Below, in pieces: positions 34,191 to 42,698 of a DNA stretch of 49,298 bases. Both the position numbers and the translations under genes were made by a program. The stretch's first letter is position 1. Each line of letters begins with the position of its first letter. The notes under the pieces were generated by a model. It was not told where the DNA came from. It saw only the letters and a program-made list of their open reading frames with translations, and searched no databases. This DNA comes from Pirellula staleyi DSM 6068 (lineage in GTDB: Bacteria > Planctomycetota > Planctomycetia > Pirellulales > Pirellulaceae): positions 1 to 49,298 of the forward strand of contig CAMDKL010000025.1 in NCBI GenBank assembly GCA_945900945.1, read 5' to 3'.

Positions 34191-35881
34191 TTGCCCGTAA
34201 GTACTTCTGGCTGAAGTAGATGGAAATAGTGACCATGATCGGCGGTGACAATTACCAAGGATTGGTCCCAAGCGTTGCGAGCATCGATCCAGTTGAATAT
34301 TTTTTCAATCGCAGCGTCGCCACTGAGAACCGCGCCAATAGAATTGTCGATATTGTTGCCGTGGTTTGCCCAGTCGACGTCCCCAGACTCGACCATCAAC
34401 CAGAACCCATCTGGGTTTTCTTGCAGAACTTGAATTGCCGCTTCTGTCATTTGTGCGAGCGTAGGATTTTCGTCGATATCGGCTTGGGAATAGACCTCAG
34501 CCTCTTTTACGTCCAGGACCGGTTTGTAATCGCCATTCGCAGTTTGGAAGGGCAAATGACCCTTGTTGACACCAAAGAAGCCCAGCAACCGCTTTTTTTG
34601 AGATGCAGCCCGGGTCGCTGCATCTGCTAATAATTTGGCACCATTGCTCCCACTGGTGCGTTGTGCGACAACATACTTGGCCGTCGGATTACCGGTGCGC
34701 TCGTCAACCATTTGCAAATCTTCGTTGGCCAGGTATCGATTGCCGGGGATGAAGTTCTGTCCCTGGCCTTTTCCGTCTTTGGTTTCTTCGCCGATACCAC
34801 AACCCAATAGGACATCGAGTCCTGGTAGCGGCTTCGACTTGCGCGATACACTTGGCAACCCCAGCATGTCGCGTGTTAGATCCTGATAGTCATCTCGGCT
34901 AACATTGTGTGCGTAGGCGGCAGCAGGCGTCGCATGACTGATTGGGACGCTCGTGACCGCTCCAACCGAAAAGCCTTTCGTGCGTTGCAGCCATTGTCCA
35001 ATTGTTTCGACCTGTTTGAGTTGATGGTCTAAATTTACGGCACCATTGATCGTTTTGATGCCTGCTGTAAGCGAAGTCGCAGCGGAGGAAGAGTCCGTGT
35101 AGGAATGCACTGAGACCTTTGATCGCCCGATTGGGTATTCGGTATCCACTTCAGCTTGCCAAGGAAAGGATCCAGCCAAACGAGAGTCATAGCCTCCGAA
35201 CTTGATCATTGGCTTGATGTTCAATTGTGCGTCGACGTCCGTTTCTACTTCATCGCCGTACGGTGCAGTCACAAAATAGCCAAAGTCGGTTTGGCATTTA
35301 TTGTAATCTTGGAATAAGAGACCGGTGCCCCGGCCCTCCGAGTATCCGACTTTTCCGGATTGGTAGATTGCTGCCGCTTGAGTGGTTTGCCAATCCATAC
35401 CATCGAAGACAACCAAAAAAACAAACTTCTTGCCAAGTTCCTCGGTGGCTTTGCGTTGCAGATGATAAACGTCTGTTTGATCGGCGTAGGGTGCATCGAA
35501 TCGGAGGGTTTTGGTTGGCATCTTACGATACAACTTCTCCAGTTTTTCACTGTCGCGATAGACGCTTCCCTCGTTCATGTAACTGGCGAACGACCCACCA
35601 AACACATAGACAGGAATCAATCGATTGGAATGGTTTGTCCAAGCGTTGTAGCTGCTCGGGCGACTCCCCCAGTGCCCCCACGTTGCGATTTTGTCAGTGA
35701 TCGCCATCGTTTGTAAGTGTGCGACTTTGTCAGTCGTAACCACATTGCCATTTGTACTTTCAATTGGAGCCGAGACATGAACCTTGGATACCGATTTCTC
35801 CTGCGCCTGAGTCAGAGACATCTGCGCCAAAAAGATTAGTATCGAAAAAGCTAAAATGTTATTACGAACTAGGAGACTCAT
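34187..35881 (-). CDS. Exported alkaline phosphatase (PhoA superfamily)
   Basis: The 564-residue protein has a signal peptide (NILAFSILIFLAQMSLTQAQ) and alkaline phosphatase motifs: the first metal ligand in VVFDGMDW (Asp160), the nucleophile region YTDSSSAATSLTAGIKT (Ser264 likely phosphorylated), VESGDVDWANHGNN, and VTADHGH (Asp548, His549) near the end. It would release phosphate from organic esters outside the cytoplasm using zinc and magnesium. The protein ends at VLTGK a few residues after the last ligand; this short tail is plausible, but the adjoining remnant means a lost tail cannot be excluded. Regulation by phosphate is likely from the family; no Pho box was identified. Confidence 0.9.
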   Translation of the reverse strand: MSLLVRNNILAFSILIFLAQMSLTQAQEKSVSKVHVSAPIESTNGNVVTTDKVAHLQTMAITDKIATWGHWGSRPSSYNAWTNHSNRLIPVYVFGGSFASYMNEGSVYRDSEKLEKLYRKMPTKTLRFDAPYADQTDVYHLQRKATEELGKKFVFLVVFDGMDWQTTQAAAIYQSGKVGYSEGRGTGLLFQDYNKCQTDFGYFVTAPYGDEVETDVDAQLNIKPMIKFGGYDSRLAGSFPWQAEVDTEYPIGRSKVSVHSYTDSSSAATSLTAGIKTINGAVNLDHQLKQVETIGQWLQRTKGFSVGAVTSVPISHATPAAAYAHNVSRDDYQDLTRDMLGLPSVSRKSKPLPGLDVLLGCGIGEETKDGKGQGQNFIPGNRYLANEDLQMVDERTGNPTAKYVVAQRTSGSNGAKLLADAATRAASQKKRLLGFFGVNKGHLPFQTANGDYKPVLDVKEAEVYSQADIDENPTLAQMTEAAIQVLQENPDGFWLMVESGDVDWANHGNNIDNSIGAVLSGDAAIEKIFNWIDARNAWDQSLVIVTADHGHYFHLLQPEVLTGK

Positions 35882-35947
35882 AGGTTTACACGAACAAGCT
35901 AGGTGGAGAATAGAAAGCGAAAGGATACATTCTAAGTCAAAAGGGGC

Positions 35948-35965
35948 CTTTGCCTATATGCAAAG
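35948..35965 (-). terminator. Weak terminator-like hairpin after prfC
   Basis: CTTTGC, a six-base loop and GCAAAG form a stem immediately after the prfC stop. On the minus strand it is followed by GCCCCTTTT. The stem is short, so termination is only suggested. Confidence 0.35.
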
Positions 35966-37639
35966 CTAAAACGTCGAAGCGCGGATAGAGCAGAATCGTA
36001 TTTTGGGGTTTTCACGCTCTAGCACCTTATCGTCCCATTCTGACTGCAACAGTATTGCATCATGACCAAAGTGGTCGCAGACCAATTTTGCAGCATAGGA
36101 CAATTTCAGGTTTTTCGTCTCTTCGGCAGTGGCGTTGAACCACCTTGCTAACTTATATGGACGCCAGCTAAGGGATGTGGGCGCATTGTACTCAGACTCA
36201 AGTCGAAATCGGACGACATCGAATTGCAATTCACCCACAGCCGCCAAAATCATTTCACGACGCATTGCTTTGGCTTCATAAAAGACTTGAATGGCTCCTT
36301 CCTCCACCAGTTGCTTGAGCCCTCGATCGAATTGCTTACGACGCGAGGTATCCGGGCAATCGAGAACGGCGAAGAACTCAGGCGAAAATTGAGGCAGCGG
36401 TTCGAACTGAATCGTCGCTCCCTGGCACAAAGTGTCGCCGAGCTGGAACTCGCCTGGGCAAACCACGCCGATAATGTCTCCTGGAAATGCCTGATCCATC
36501 GTCTGTCGATCTTGACCAAAGATACGTAACGCGCGCGGTATGCGCAGCCGCTTACCCGTTCTCGCTACAACCACTTCCATATCCCTCTGAAACTTGCCTG
36601 TGCAGATTCGAAGGAAGGCAACGCGGTCTCGATGCCTAGGATCTAGATTCGCCTGAATCTTGAAAATGAAGCCGGAAAAATCGAGCTGGCTCGCCTGCAC
36701 CATACCCAAGTTGCTAAGTCGATCGCTTGGCGGTGGGCATAACTCAAGAAAGCCTCTAAGGAAATGCTCGACACCAAAGTTCGTCAAAGCACTTCCGAAA
36801 AACACGGGTGTCTGTTGGCCACGCAGGAACCTGTCTGCTTCAAGCGTCGCACCTGCCATTCGAACCAAATCGACTTCTTCACGCGTCGTATCCAACAGGG
36901 ATTGAGAAAGCGTTTGAGTCAGCTCGCTTGCCGACCGCGCAGGGCCCGAATCGCTATCTGAACTGTTTTCAGCAAAGTCTGACCACTGCTGCACCGAGGC
37001 AGAAACCCTGTGATCATTATCTCGTTCGTTGAAAAGGTGGATATCGTCTTGATTCAAATCAACGAATCCACGAAACTCTTTGCCACTTCCCAAGGGCCAA
37101 TTCTGAGGAACTGGCTCGATCGAAAATTTCTTTTCAATTTCCGCGATGATTTCCAAGGGCGAGCGCCCCGGTCGGTCCACTTTATTTACGAACGTTATGA
37201 CCGGAATCTTTCGCAAGGCGCAGACTCTAAACAGTTTTTCCGTTTGCGACTCAATCCCCTTAGCTAAGTCGATCACCATCACCGCTGCGTCCGCAGCCAT
37301 CAGCGTGCGATACGTGTCTTCACTAAAATCATGGTGTCCAGGAGTGTCTAATAGATTGATCTGACAGCCATGGAATTCGAAGGTGAGCACTGTCGAACTG
37401 ACTGAAATCCCGCGCTGCTTTTCTAGTTCCATCCAATCGGAGGTGGCTGCTCGCTGCGATTTACGCCCGCGAACGGCGCCAGCAACTTCGATAGATCCTC
37501 CATAGAGCAACAGTTTCTCCGTCAGTGTCGTTTTGCCTGCGTCGGGGTGCGAAATAATAGCGAACGTGCGTCTTCGCTTGCGCTGCGCGTCGATCGCCGC
37601 TGAGATTAGGCTCAACGTTGAATCTATCTGGGCTGTCAT
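35966..37639 (-). CDS. prfC: Peptide chain release factor 3 (RF3)
   Basis: The 557-residue translational GTPase has G1 HPDAGKTT (31-38), G3 DTPGHHDF (98-105) and G4 NKVD (152-155), and RF3-specific sequence (SDWMELEKQRGISVSSTVL, GAVRGRKSQR). The C-terminal domains hold the RF3 pattern VGELQFDVVRFRLESEYNAP. RF3 removes RF1/RF2 from the ribosome after termination. At 557 residues it is slightly longer than E. coli RF3 (529), with a Ser/Asp-rich insertion (ENSSDSDSGPARSAS) after the G domain. The ATG at 37639 overlaps the upstream stop as ATGA; an in-frame ORF extension of 74 codons upstream is rejected. Its place as the third gene behind a WXG100-like pair is unusual. Confidence 0.95.
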   Translation of the reverse strand: MTAQIDSTLSLISAAIDAQRKRRRTFAIISHPDAGKTTLTEKLLLYGGSIEVAGAVRGRKSQRAATSDWMELEKQRGISVSSTVLTFEFHGCQINLLDTPGHHDFSEDTYRTLMAADAAVMVIDLAKGIESQTEKLFRVCALRKIPVITFVNKVDRPGRSPLEIIAEIEKKFSIEPVPQNWPLGSGKEFRGFVDLNQDDIHLFNERDNDHRVSASVQQWSDFAENSSDSDSGPARSASELTQTLSQSLLDTTREEVDLVRMAGATLEADRFLRGQQTPVFFGSALTNFGVEHFLRGFLELCPPPSDRLSNLGMVQASQLDFSGFIFKIQANLDPRHRDRVAFLRICTGKFQRDMEVVVARTGKRLRIPRALRIFGQDRQTMDQAFPGDIIGVVCPGEFQLGDTLCQGATIQFEPLPQFSPEFFAVLDCPDTSRRKQFDRGLKQLVEEGAIQVFYEAKAMRREMILAAVGELQFDVVRFRLESEYNAPTSLSWRPYKLARWFNATAEETKNLKLSYAAKLVCDHFGHDAILLQSEWDDKVLERENPKIRFCSIRASTF

Positions 37640-38112
37640 TGGGTAGCGTATTTCTTGAGGGTATCGTGGGTGGTTTGTAATCGAGTCCAAGCGTTGAGTA
37701 AAGTCGACTCGCCTAAGTCGTCTATTTGCCTCACGTCGGTCGATATCTCCTGCAAAAATTGGTTCCACTGCATTAAACATTTCGGAATCAATCTCATTCG
37801 GTCTTCGCACAAAGCAAACCGTTCCGTAGCCTTGCGAAGGGCCTTTCGTTGCACCGAGCATGACGTTTCGTCCTCAGCCCGCGTCTTGGCGGTGCACCTC
37901 AGCAGCTCCTCGCGTGCTTCGACCCACCGCGTCTCCGCAATGCGCTTCTCATTTGACCAATACTCCGGCAGTTCCTTTTCGAGCCATAAAGTTACGCGCT
38001 GGAACTGTTGCCGAATTTCGTCGGTTTGCTTGCGAGTGTCGTGGCGCAGTTTACCAATCGACTCGATAAAGATTTCGATCGCTTCCAGACTCTTGACGTT
38101 CGCTTCAGCCAT
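37636..38112 (-). CDS. Coiled-coil protein, partner of WXG100-like protein
   Basis: The 158-residue protein is almost entirely helical: MAEANVKSLEAIEIFIESIG, a heptad-rich middle (LRHDTRKQTDEIRQQFQRV ... EARKALRKATERF-like segments) and a C-terminal helix (LLNAWTRLQTTHDTLKKYA). It has no signal peptide or membrane segment. It begins inside the WXG100-like gene (8-base overlap) and ends on the prfC start (ATGA), so all three are co-translated. I do not recognise a named family. Its length and helical hairpin character resemble the larger partner of ESX/LXG-type substrate pairs, which is an inference. Confidence 0.8.
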   Translation of the reverse strand: MAEANVKSLEAIEIFIESIGKLRHDTRKQTDEIRQQFQRVTLWLEKELPEYWSNEKRIAETRWVEAREELLRCTAKTRAEDETSCSVQRKALRKATERFALCEDRMRLIPKCLMQWNQFLQEISTDVRQIDDLGESTLLNAWTRLQTTHDTLKKYATQ

Positions 38113-38380
38113 TACCGCGTTGATACTCCTCGATCAATTCAGCTTTCCGCATGAGGTAAGGAACGTGCCGCTCACTCGTCTCAATCAATCGCACCAATTG
38201 TTTCATCTCTTTCTCAAAGTCAGCGGAAAATTTCACGTGCTCTTGGTCCCGCCACGAGGCTGCTAACTGCTGCATCTGCTGCGACAGCTTACCGGATGCA
38301 TCGGAAAGCAATCCTGAAAACCTCTTTAATTGCATCGCAAAATTGCGAAGCTGCTCAGGGTCAACGATTGCTTGCGCCAT
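38105..38380 (-). CDS. WXG100-like small helical protein
   Basis: The 91-residue protein has the size and layout of WXG100 (ESAT-6/YukE) proteins: a helix (PEQLRNFAMQLKRFSGLLSD), a central turn and a second helix. At the turn it reads ASWRDQEHVKFSADFEKEM, with Trp43-Arg-Asp45 in place of W-x-G, and the hydrophobic spacing x-x-F-x-x-x-F after it that is typical of the family. WXG100 proteins are usually secreted dimers of type VII systems. No EccC/FtsK-like ATPase gene is in the window. A T7 C-terminal YxxxD/E signal is not present in strict form (ELIEEYQRGNG ends the protein), so secretion is unproven. Confidence 0.78.
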   Translation of the reverse strand: MAQAIVDPEQLRNFAMQLKRFSGLLSDASGKLSQQMQQLAASWRDQEHVKFSADFEKEMKQLVRLIETSERHVPYLMRKAELIEEYQRGNG

Positions 38381-38446
38381 GTCCTACTCGATTCTGATCA
38401 TTGTTGCACGTCGTATTTCGCTCGACCGTAACTGCATCCACTCGTA

Positions 38447-38464
38447 CCCAAGCTTCGGCTTGGG
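38447..38464. terminator. Perfect hairpin with TTCG tetraloop
   Basis: CCCAAGC-TTCG-GCTTGGG forms a perfect 7-bp stem with a UUCG tetraloop, a very stable RNA hairpin. It lies between the PQQ-like gene stop (38559) and the WXG100-like start (38380), both leftward. Confidence 0.6.
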
Positions 38465-38474
38465 AAAGCACACT

Positions 38475-38493
38475 CTGTAAGCTCCGCTTACAG
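38475..38493. terminator. Perfect 8-bp hairpin
   Basis: CTGTAAGC-TCC-GCTTACAG forms a perfect 8-bp stem with a three-base loop, 10 bases from the TTCG hairpin. The pair may end the PQQ-like transcript or act on the leader of the WXG100 operon. Confidence 0.55.
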
Positions 38494-38558
38494 GCCCCTG
38501 AACTCTACAAGTACGACCACCAACCCTTGGAACCTCCGGCGGGGTGCTGCAGTAGCCG

Positions 38559-39857
38559 CTACTCACCAATACAATAAAGGAACTCCTCTCGGTCCGTTCC
38601 GGTGAGAGTTGCGGCACGGTAGTAGATACGGCTATCGCATATTACCATCGTCGACAGTATTTGATCGCCTAAATGGTTCTTGCCAAGCTCAATATATTCT
38701 TTTGGATCAACTCGATACACAAATGTATCGCCTGCCTCATTGGTCGTATAAATTTTGTCACCGACAAGTACTGGCGATGATGAAAATGTACCTCCCAAGC
38801 GAGCTTTCCAGAGCTCCTTTCCAGTCTCCGCTGTCCAGCAGACCGCAATTCCAGCGTCCAAGACTCCGTACAAGTATGCGTCGCGAACAAGCAAGGACGG
38901 CACGTAGAGACGGCTTTCATTTTCCCATTCAAGCCTACCTGAACCGTCAGCCGAGACCGCTGACATATGGTTTTTTGGATAGCCACCACTTGAGAATACG
39001 CGCTTTCCGTCCGTAACTGTCGATGTTACACATTCGGTAGTTGCGCCTGCTACCTCCCAAAATGTTTTTCCGGTTAACGGCTCAAAGCTTGAAATCAAGT
39101 CACAGCCCGTCATTATCAATTGATCTTTGCCAGCAGCGTGGAGCAAAATGGGGGAAGGATAGTTTGGCTGCATGGGCCGTTCGCGACGCCAAACGAACCG
39201 ACCTGAAATTCGATCTAGGCCTGCAATCGCGCCCCCTGCTTTGTTATCTGCGGAAATGATTGCAAGCGATTGGTAGAGAGCCGGTGATGAACCAAAGCCT
39301 TGATGTTCGACATAATCACAAATTTTGGTCTGCCAAATTTGCTGTCCATCCAAACTAAGCGCCGTCGTCATCAACGCTCCGTTGTTTGGGAAATTGACGA
39401 TCACACGTTCACCATCGCAAGCTGGCGTGCTCGATGCTGCGGTAGACTTATTGTTTTTCCTCATCCCGCCGCTTGCATGAACGACCGTCCTCCAAAGTTC
39501 CTTGCCTGTGGAACGACTCAAGCACAGAACCAATTGAGCACCGTTGGATTCATCAGCGGTCTGTAGAAAAATTCGATCCCCCACCAGTGTTGGCGAGCCG
39601 TGTCCACGCCCAGTCAAGGGAGCCTTCCAAATGATATTGCGGTCCTCACTCCAATCTACAGGTGGAGTTTGATTTGGCGAAGCCGAACCGTTTCGATGTG
39701 GTCCACGCCACCAAGGCCAGTCGCTTTCTGCGAATCTAAATCCGTCGTCTAACTTGGCGACGTCCTCGGACCGCATCACGCTCGGGCACGCGAGAATTAA
39801 CAGGACAAATAGATTGGCGATTCGAACCATTCGAGAGTTGGAAGTACGACGATTCAT
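38559..39857 (-). CDS. Exported PQQ-like beta-propeller protein
   Basis: The 432-residue protein has a signal peptide (MVRIANLFVLLILACPSVMR) and the planctomycete motif DWPWWRGPHRNG. Repeated blades follow: GSPTLVGDRIFLQTADE, STGKELWRTVV, SSPALYQSLAIIS, TGKTFWEVAG, ETGKELWKARLGG and SSPVLVGDKIYTTNEAG. The blades with GxxxW are typical of PQQ-binding-like (outer-membrane BamB type) propellers. No catalytic residues for a quinoprotein dehydrogenase are visible, so it is probably a binding or scaffold protein. The start may be the ATG at 39857 or the one at 39830. Expressed upstream of two hairpins that separate it from the WXG100-like operon. Confidence 0.87.
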   Translation of the reverse strand: MNRRTSNSRMVRIANLFVLLILACPSVMRSEDVAKLDDGFRFAESDWPWWRGPHRNGSASPNQTPPVDWSEDRNIIWKAPLTGRGHGSPTLVGDRIFLQTADESNGAQLVLCLSRSTGKELWRTVVHASGGMRKNNKSTAASSTPACDGERVIVNFPNNGALMTTALSLDGQQIWQTKICDYVEHQGFGSSPALYQSLAIISADNKAGGAIAGLDRISGRFVWRRERPMQPNYPSPILLHAAGKDQLIMTGCDLISSFEPLTGKTFWEVAGATTECVTSTVTDGKRVFSSGGYPKNHMSAVSADGSGRLEWENESRLYVPSLLVRDAYLYGVLDAGIAVCWTAETGKELWKARLGGTFSSSPVLVGDKIYTTNEAGDTFVYRVDPKEYIELGKNHLGDQILSTMVICDSRIYYRAATLTGTDREEFLYCIGE

Positions 39858-40098
39858 TGGATTTTCCGAATGAGGAACTTGACGTTTTATGGTAACAGTT
39901 AGCGATAGACAAAGACAAATGGCAGTCGCTTTAAACCTGTGTCGCTAGCTTAAGCCTACGTATTAACTGATTTTAAGTCTGGGGCTACCGCCCAATGGTT
40001 CACGAAATAGCAAAATGAGCGCCATTTGGCGTGCACCGCACCCCCACCCAAGTGCCAGACACGATCAGTTTAGTCGCGAAGGCATCAAGACCACAGGG

Positions 40099-41118
40099 CT
40101 ATTCGTAAATCGGGAAAAAACATCCAAAAGCGCTTTCGCAGAATGCACCCGGATCATTGAATCGCTGGTTCCGGTTCAGGGCATGGATGCTTTCCATTTC
40201 CGGCTGCGTGAGTTCAAAGCCAGTCAGATCAATATTCTCCCGAAGTCGTTCCAGTTTGCTAGATTTTGGGATGACAGCCGTACCTCGTTGCACACCCCAG
40301 CGAAGCACGATTTGGGCGGTCGATCGACCATGGTCACTCGCGATCTTCTGAACTACTGGGTGATTCAGAACGGACTCGCTTTCGCTTGCCATACCCAACG
40401 AAACGTAGGACGGTGCACCCAAGGGCGAAAAGGCGGTGACCGCAATGGAAGCTTCGTTGCAAAATCGAATAAGCTTTTGTTGTACCAAATAGGGGTGTGA
40501 CTCCACTTGCAAAACACTTGGCCGAATTCGGCACTGTGACAGGAGATCTCGGATGAGCGATACCCCAAAATTACTTATCCCAATCGAACGTACTAAACCC
40601 GCGTCAACCAATTCCTCCATTGCTTGCCAGGTCTCTCGAATGGGAACGGAGTCCGGCACCATCCGTGGCTGGGAATCATTCGGATCTACGAACCAGCCCG
40701 GCGGATAGTGAGTCTCCATAGGCACATACTGAAGCGCTACTGGGAAATGGATTAAATACAAGTCTAAATAATCTAGCTTCAAGTCGCGGAGCGAACGAAT
40801 GAAAGCTGGCTGGACATGCTCTGGCCTGTGATACGTGTTCCACAATTTGCTAGTTACCCAAAGGTCATCGCGTTTGCAAAGCCCTTGACGAACGACTTCA
40901 GCAATTCCGTCACCGACATTGGCTTCATTGCCGTAGTCGGCAGCACAATCCAAATGACGATAGCCGATTTTCACAGCATCAATAGTAAGCGCTGCCGCCG
41001 CAGATTGCTCTACTTTCCAATAACCAAGCCCAATGGCGGGCATTGGACTGGAATTGGAAACGGGGACAGTAAAGCCGCTATTCTCAGAAGCAATTTTCTT
41101 TCGGTTTGGAGTCGACAC
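40099..41118 (-). CDS. Aldo/keto reductase (AKR2/xylose reductase-like)
   Basis: The 339-residue enzyme has the complete catalytic tetrad: Asp57 (HLDCAADYGNE), Tyr62, Lys91 (VTSKLW) and His124 (LIHFP). GISNF and the NADP-binding region VIPKSSKLERLREN follow. FPVALQYVPMETHYPPGW is an insertion also found in xylose reductase-type AKR2 members, and the end (RFNDPGAF) is similar to theirs. It reduces aldehydes or ketoses with NADPH; the substrate cannot be read from sequence. The start is GTG at 41118, since the conserved PMPAIGLGYWK begins only at residue 25. It is monocistronic, 36 bases after the DUF1501 gene stop. Confidence 0.9.
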   Translation of the reverse strand: MSTPNRKKIASENSGFTVPVSNSSPMPAIGLGYWKVEQSAAAALTIDAVKIGYRHLDCAADYGNEANVGDGIAEVVRQGLCKRDDLWVTSKLWNTYHRPEHVQPAFIRSLRDLKLDYLDLYLIHFPVALQYVPMETHYPPGWFVDPNDSQPRMVPDSVPIRETWQAMEELVDAGLVRSIGISNFGVSLIRDLLSQCRIRPSVLQVESHPYLVQQKLIRFCNEASIAVTAFSPLGAPSYVSLGMASESESVLNHPVVQKIASDHGRSTAQIVLRWGVQRGTAVIPKSSKLERLRENIDLTGFELTQPEMESIHALNRNQRFNDPGAFCESAFGCFFPIYE

Positions 41119-41154
41119 GGCGTTGGATTGATCGATGGGGAAAGAAACAACAAA

Positions 41155-42621
41155 TTAAGCAAACAGCTCGGGCACTGCGAGAGCTTTTACTAACTCTCGC
41201 GGCTGATTGAGATGATTGTAAACAATCGTCTCTGGGTCGATACCAAAGGAATGATAAATCGATGCCAACAATTGAGCTGGATGCAAAGGGGACTCGATAG
41301 GCGCACTAGCGGTTTTGTCGCTTTTTCCATGGACATAACCTCGCTTGGTACCCGCGCCAGCAACGACTGCGGTGTAACAGTAAGGCCAGTGATCACGACC
41401 ATCGTCCGTGTTACCATTTCCGCTTGTACTCACTCCGCGTTCCGGAGATCGACCGAACTCGCCAACAGCCACTACCAAAGTATCCTCAAGCATCCCGCGT
41501 TGATCCAAATCCTCAATGAGAGTAGTTAGCCCAGCGTCCAACATGGGTGCCGATTGGTTTTTCATCCGCTTCGACAGGTCGACGTGATGATCCCACGAAT
41601 GGTTATCGCTATTTGCAACTTTTGGCCAAATAACCTCTACCACTCTTGTGCCCGCGTCCACAAGTCGACGCGCTAATAGGCAACTCTGACCAAACGCGTT
41701 GCGGCCATATGCATCGCGAAGCACTTCAGGTTCCTGGCTTAAATCGAAGGCTTCTCGGGCCTTTCCTGATACCACCAAGGAAAGCGCTTGCGAGAAATAC
41801 TCATCCAACTGTTGGTTCTCGACCGCTGCATTAATAATCGGCATCTGAGCGTTGATGAGGTCTCTCAATGCAGCTCGTCGTTGCAACCGGACTGCAAACA
41901 CCTCTGGGCGTAATTGAAGGTCGCTAACGTTGATGCGGTCCATCTTATTCACGTCCAAATCATCGCCGTCGGGGAATAAAGTGTATGGATCGTATGCTTT
42001 GCCCAGGAACCCGGCATAGCCTCCTTTTCCAACCACATTGGACTCTTGAAGCGGCCTCGGCAAAGTTACAAAGGGTAACATGGGTTCGTCGGCTGGACGC
42101 AAACGAACAATGTTCGAACCGAAATTTGGAAAGTCCTTTGGCGTCGGAGGTTCGAGTTGGCCCGAAGGGCTGACCTTATCAGTCGTGTAGCCCGTCATCA
42201 TTTGATAGATCGCCGCAGTGTGATTGAATAGACCGTTCGGAGTATAACTCATCGAACGAATCATCGTAAATCGATCGTTGATCGTGCTCAATCGAGGCAA
42301 ATTTTCAGTAAACTGGATGCCGGGAATCTTTGTCGAAATGTTGCTGAATACGCTTTTGACTTTGTCCGGAACGTTTTCCTTTGGATCCCAAAGGTCCAAA
42401 TGACTTGGGCCACCTTGCAGATACACCATGATCATCCGTTTGGCTTTGTTCCAACCTGGGGCTTTGCTGCTTTCGCTGGCTTGGGCCGACTTCAGTTTGA
42501 GGAGATTCGCCAAACTTAAACCAAATAGGGTCGATCCACCGACTTTCAAGATGTCTCGACGCGAAACACTGAGGTGACTATCGCAAAGATCTTTGCCTGC
42601 ACTGCCAATCAATCGAAACAT
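41155..42621 (-). CDS. DUF1501 protein with Tat signal
   Basis: The 488-residue protein has a twin-arginine signal ([11 protein letters not shown], Arg21-Arg22) and DUF1501 motifs: [20 protein letters not shown], the alkaline-phosphatase/sulfatase-related core [16 protein letters not shown] and [22 protein letters not shown] and [17 protein letters not shown]. It belongs to the alkaline phosphatase superfamily fold, with unproven activity. It follows the DUF1549/DUF1553 gene by 77 bases; this gene pair is one of the most repeated operons in planctomycetes and is thought to act in envelope or polysaccharide metabolism. Confidence 0.93.
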   Translation of the reverse strand: MFRLIGSAGKDLCDSHLSVSRRDILKVGGSTLFGLSLANLLKLKSAQASESSKAPGWNKAKRMIMVYLQGGPSHLDLWDPKENVPDKVKSVFSNISTKIPGIQFTENLPRLSTINDRFTMIRSMSYTPNGLFNHTAAIYQMMTGYTTDKVSPSGQLEPPTPKDFPNFGSNIVRLRPADEPMLPFVTLPRPLQESNVVGKGGYAGFLGKAYDPYTLFPDGDDLDVNKMDRINVSDLQLRPEVFAVRLQRRAALRDLINAQMPIINAAVENQQLDEYFSQALSLVVSGKAREAFDLSQEPEVLRDAYGRNAFGQSCLLARRLVDAGTRVVEVIWPKVANSDNHSWDHHVDLSKRMKNQSAPMLDAGLTTLIEDLDQRGMLEDTLVVAVGEFGRSPERGVSTSGNGNTDDGRDHWPYCYTAVVAGAGTKRGYVHGKSDKTASAPIESPLHPAQLLASIYHSFGIDPETIVYNHLNQPRELVKALAVPELFA

Positions 42622-42698
42622 GTTAGTTGGTCCCCTTTGGTAATTGTGGCCGATCGCTCCGCGATCGTTACTGTTTGTTATTTAAAAAATCGACATTC

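Noticed and set aside
37640-37861. 74-codon N-terminal extension of RF3
   Set aside because: It overlaps the coiled-coil gene almost throughout, and RF3 homology begins after the ATG at 37639.
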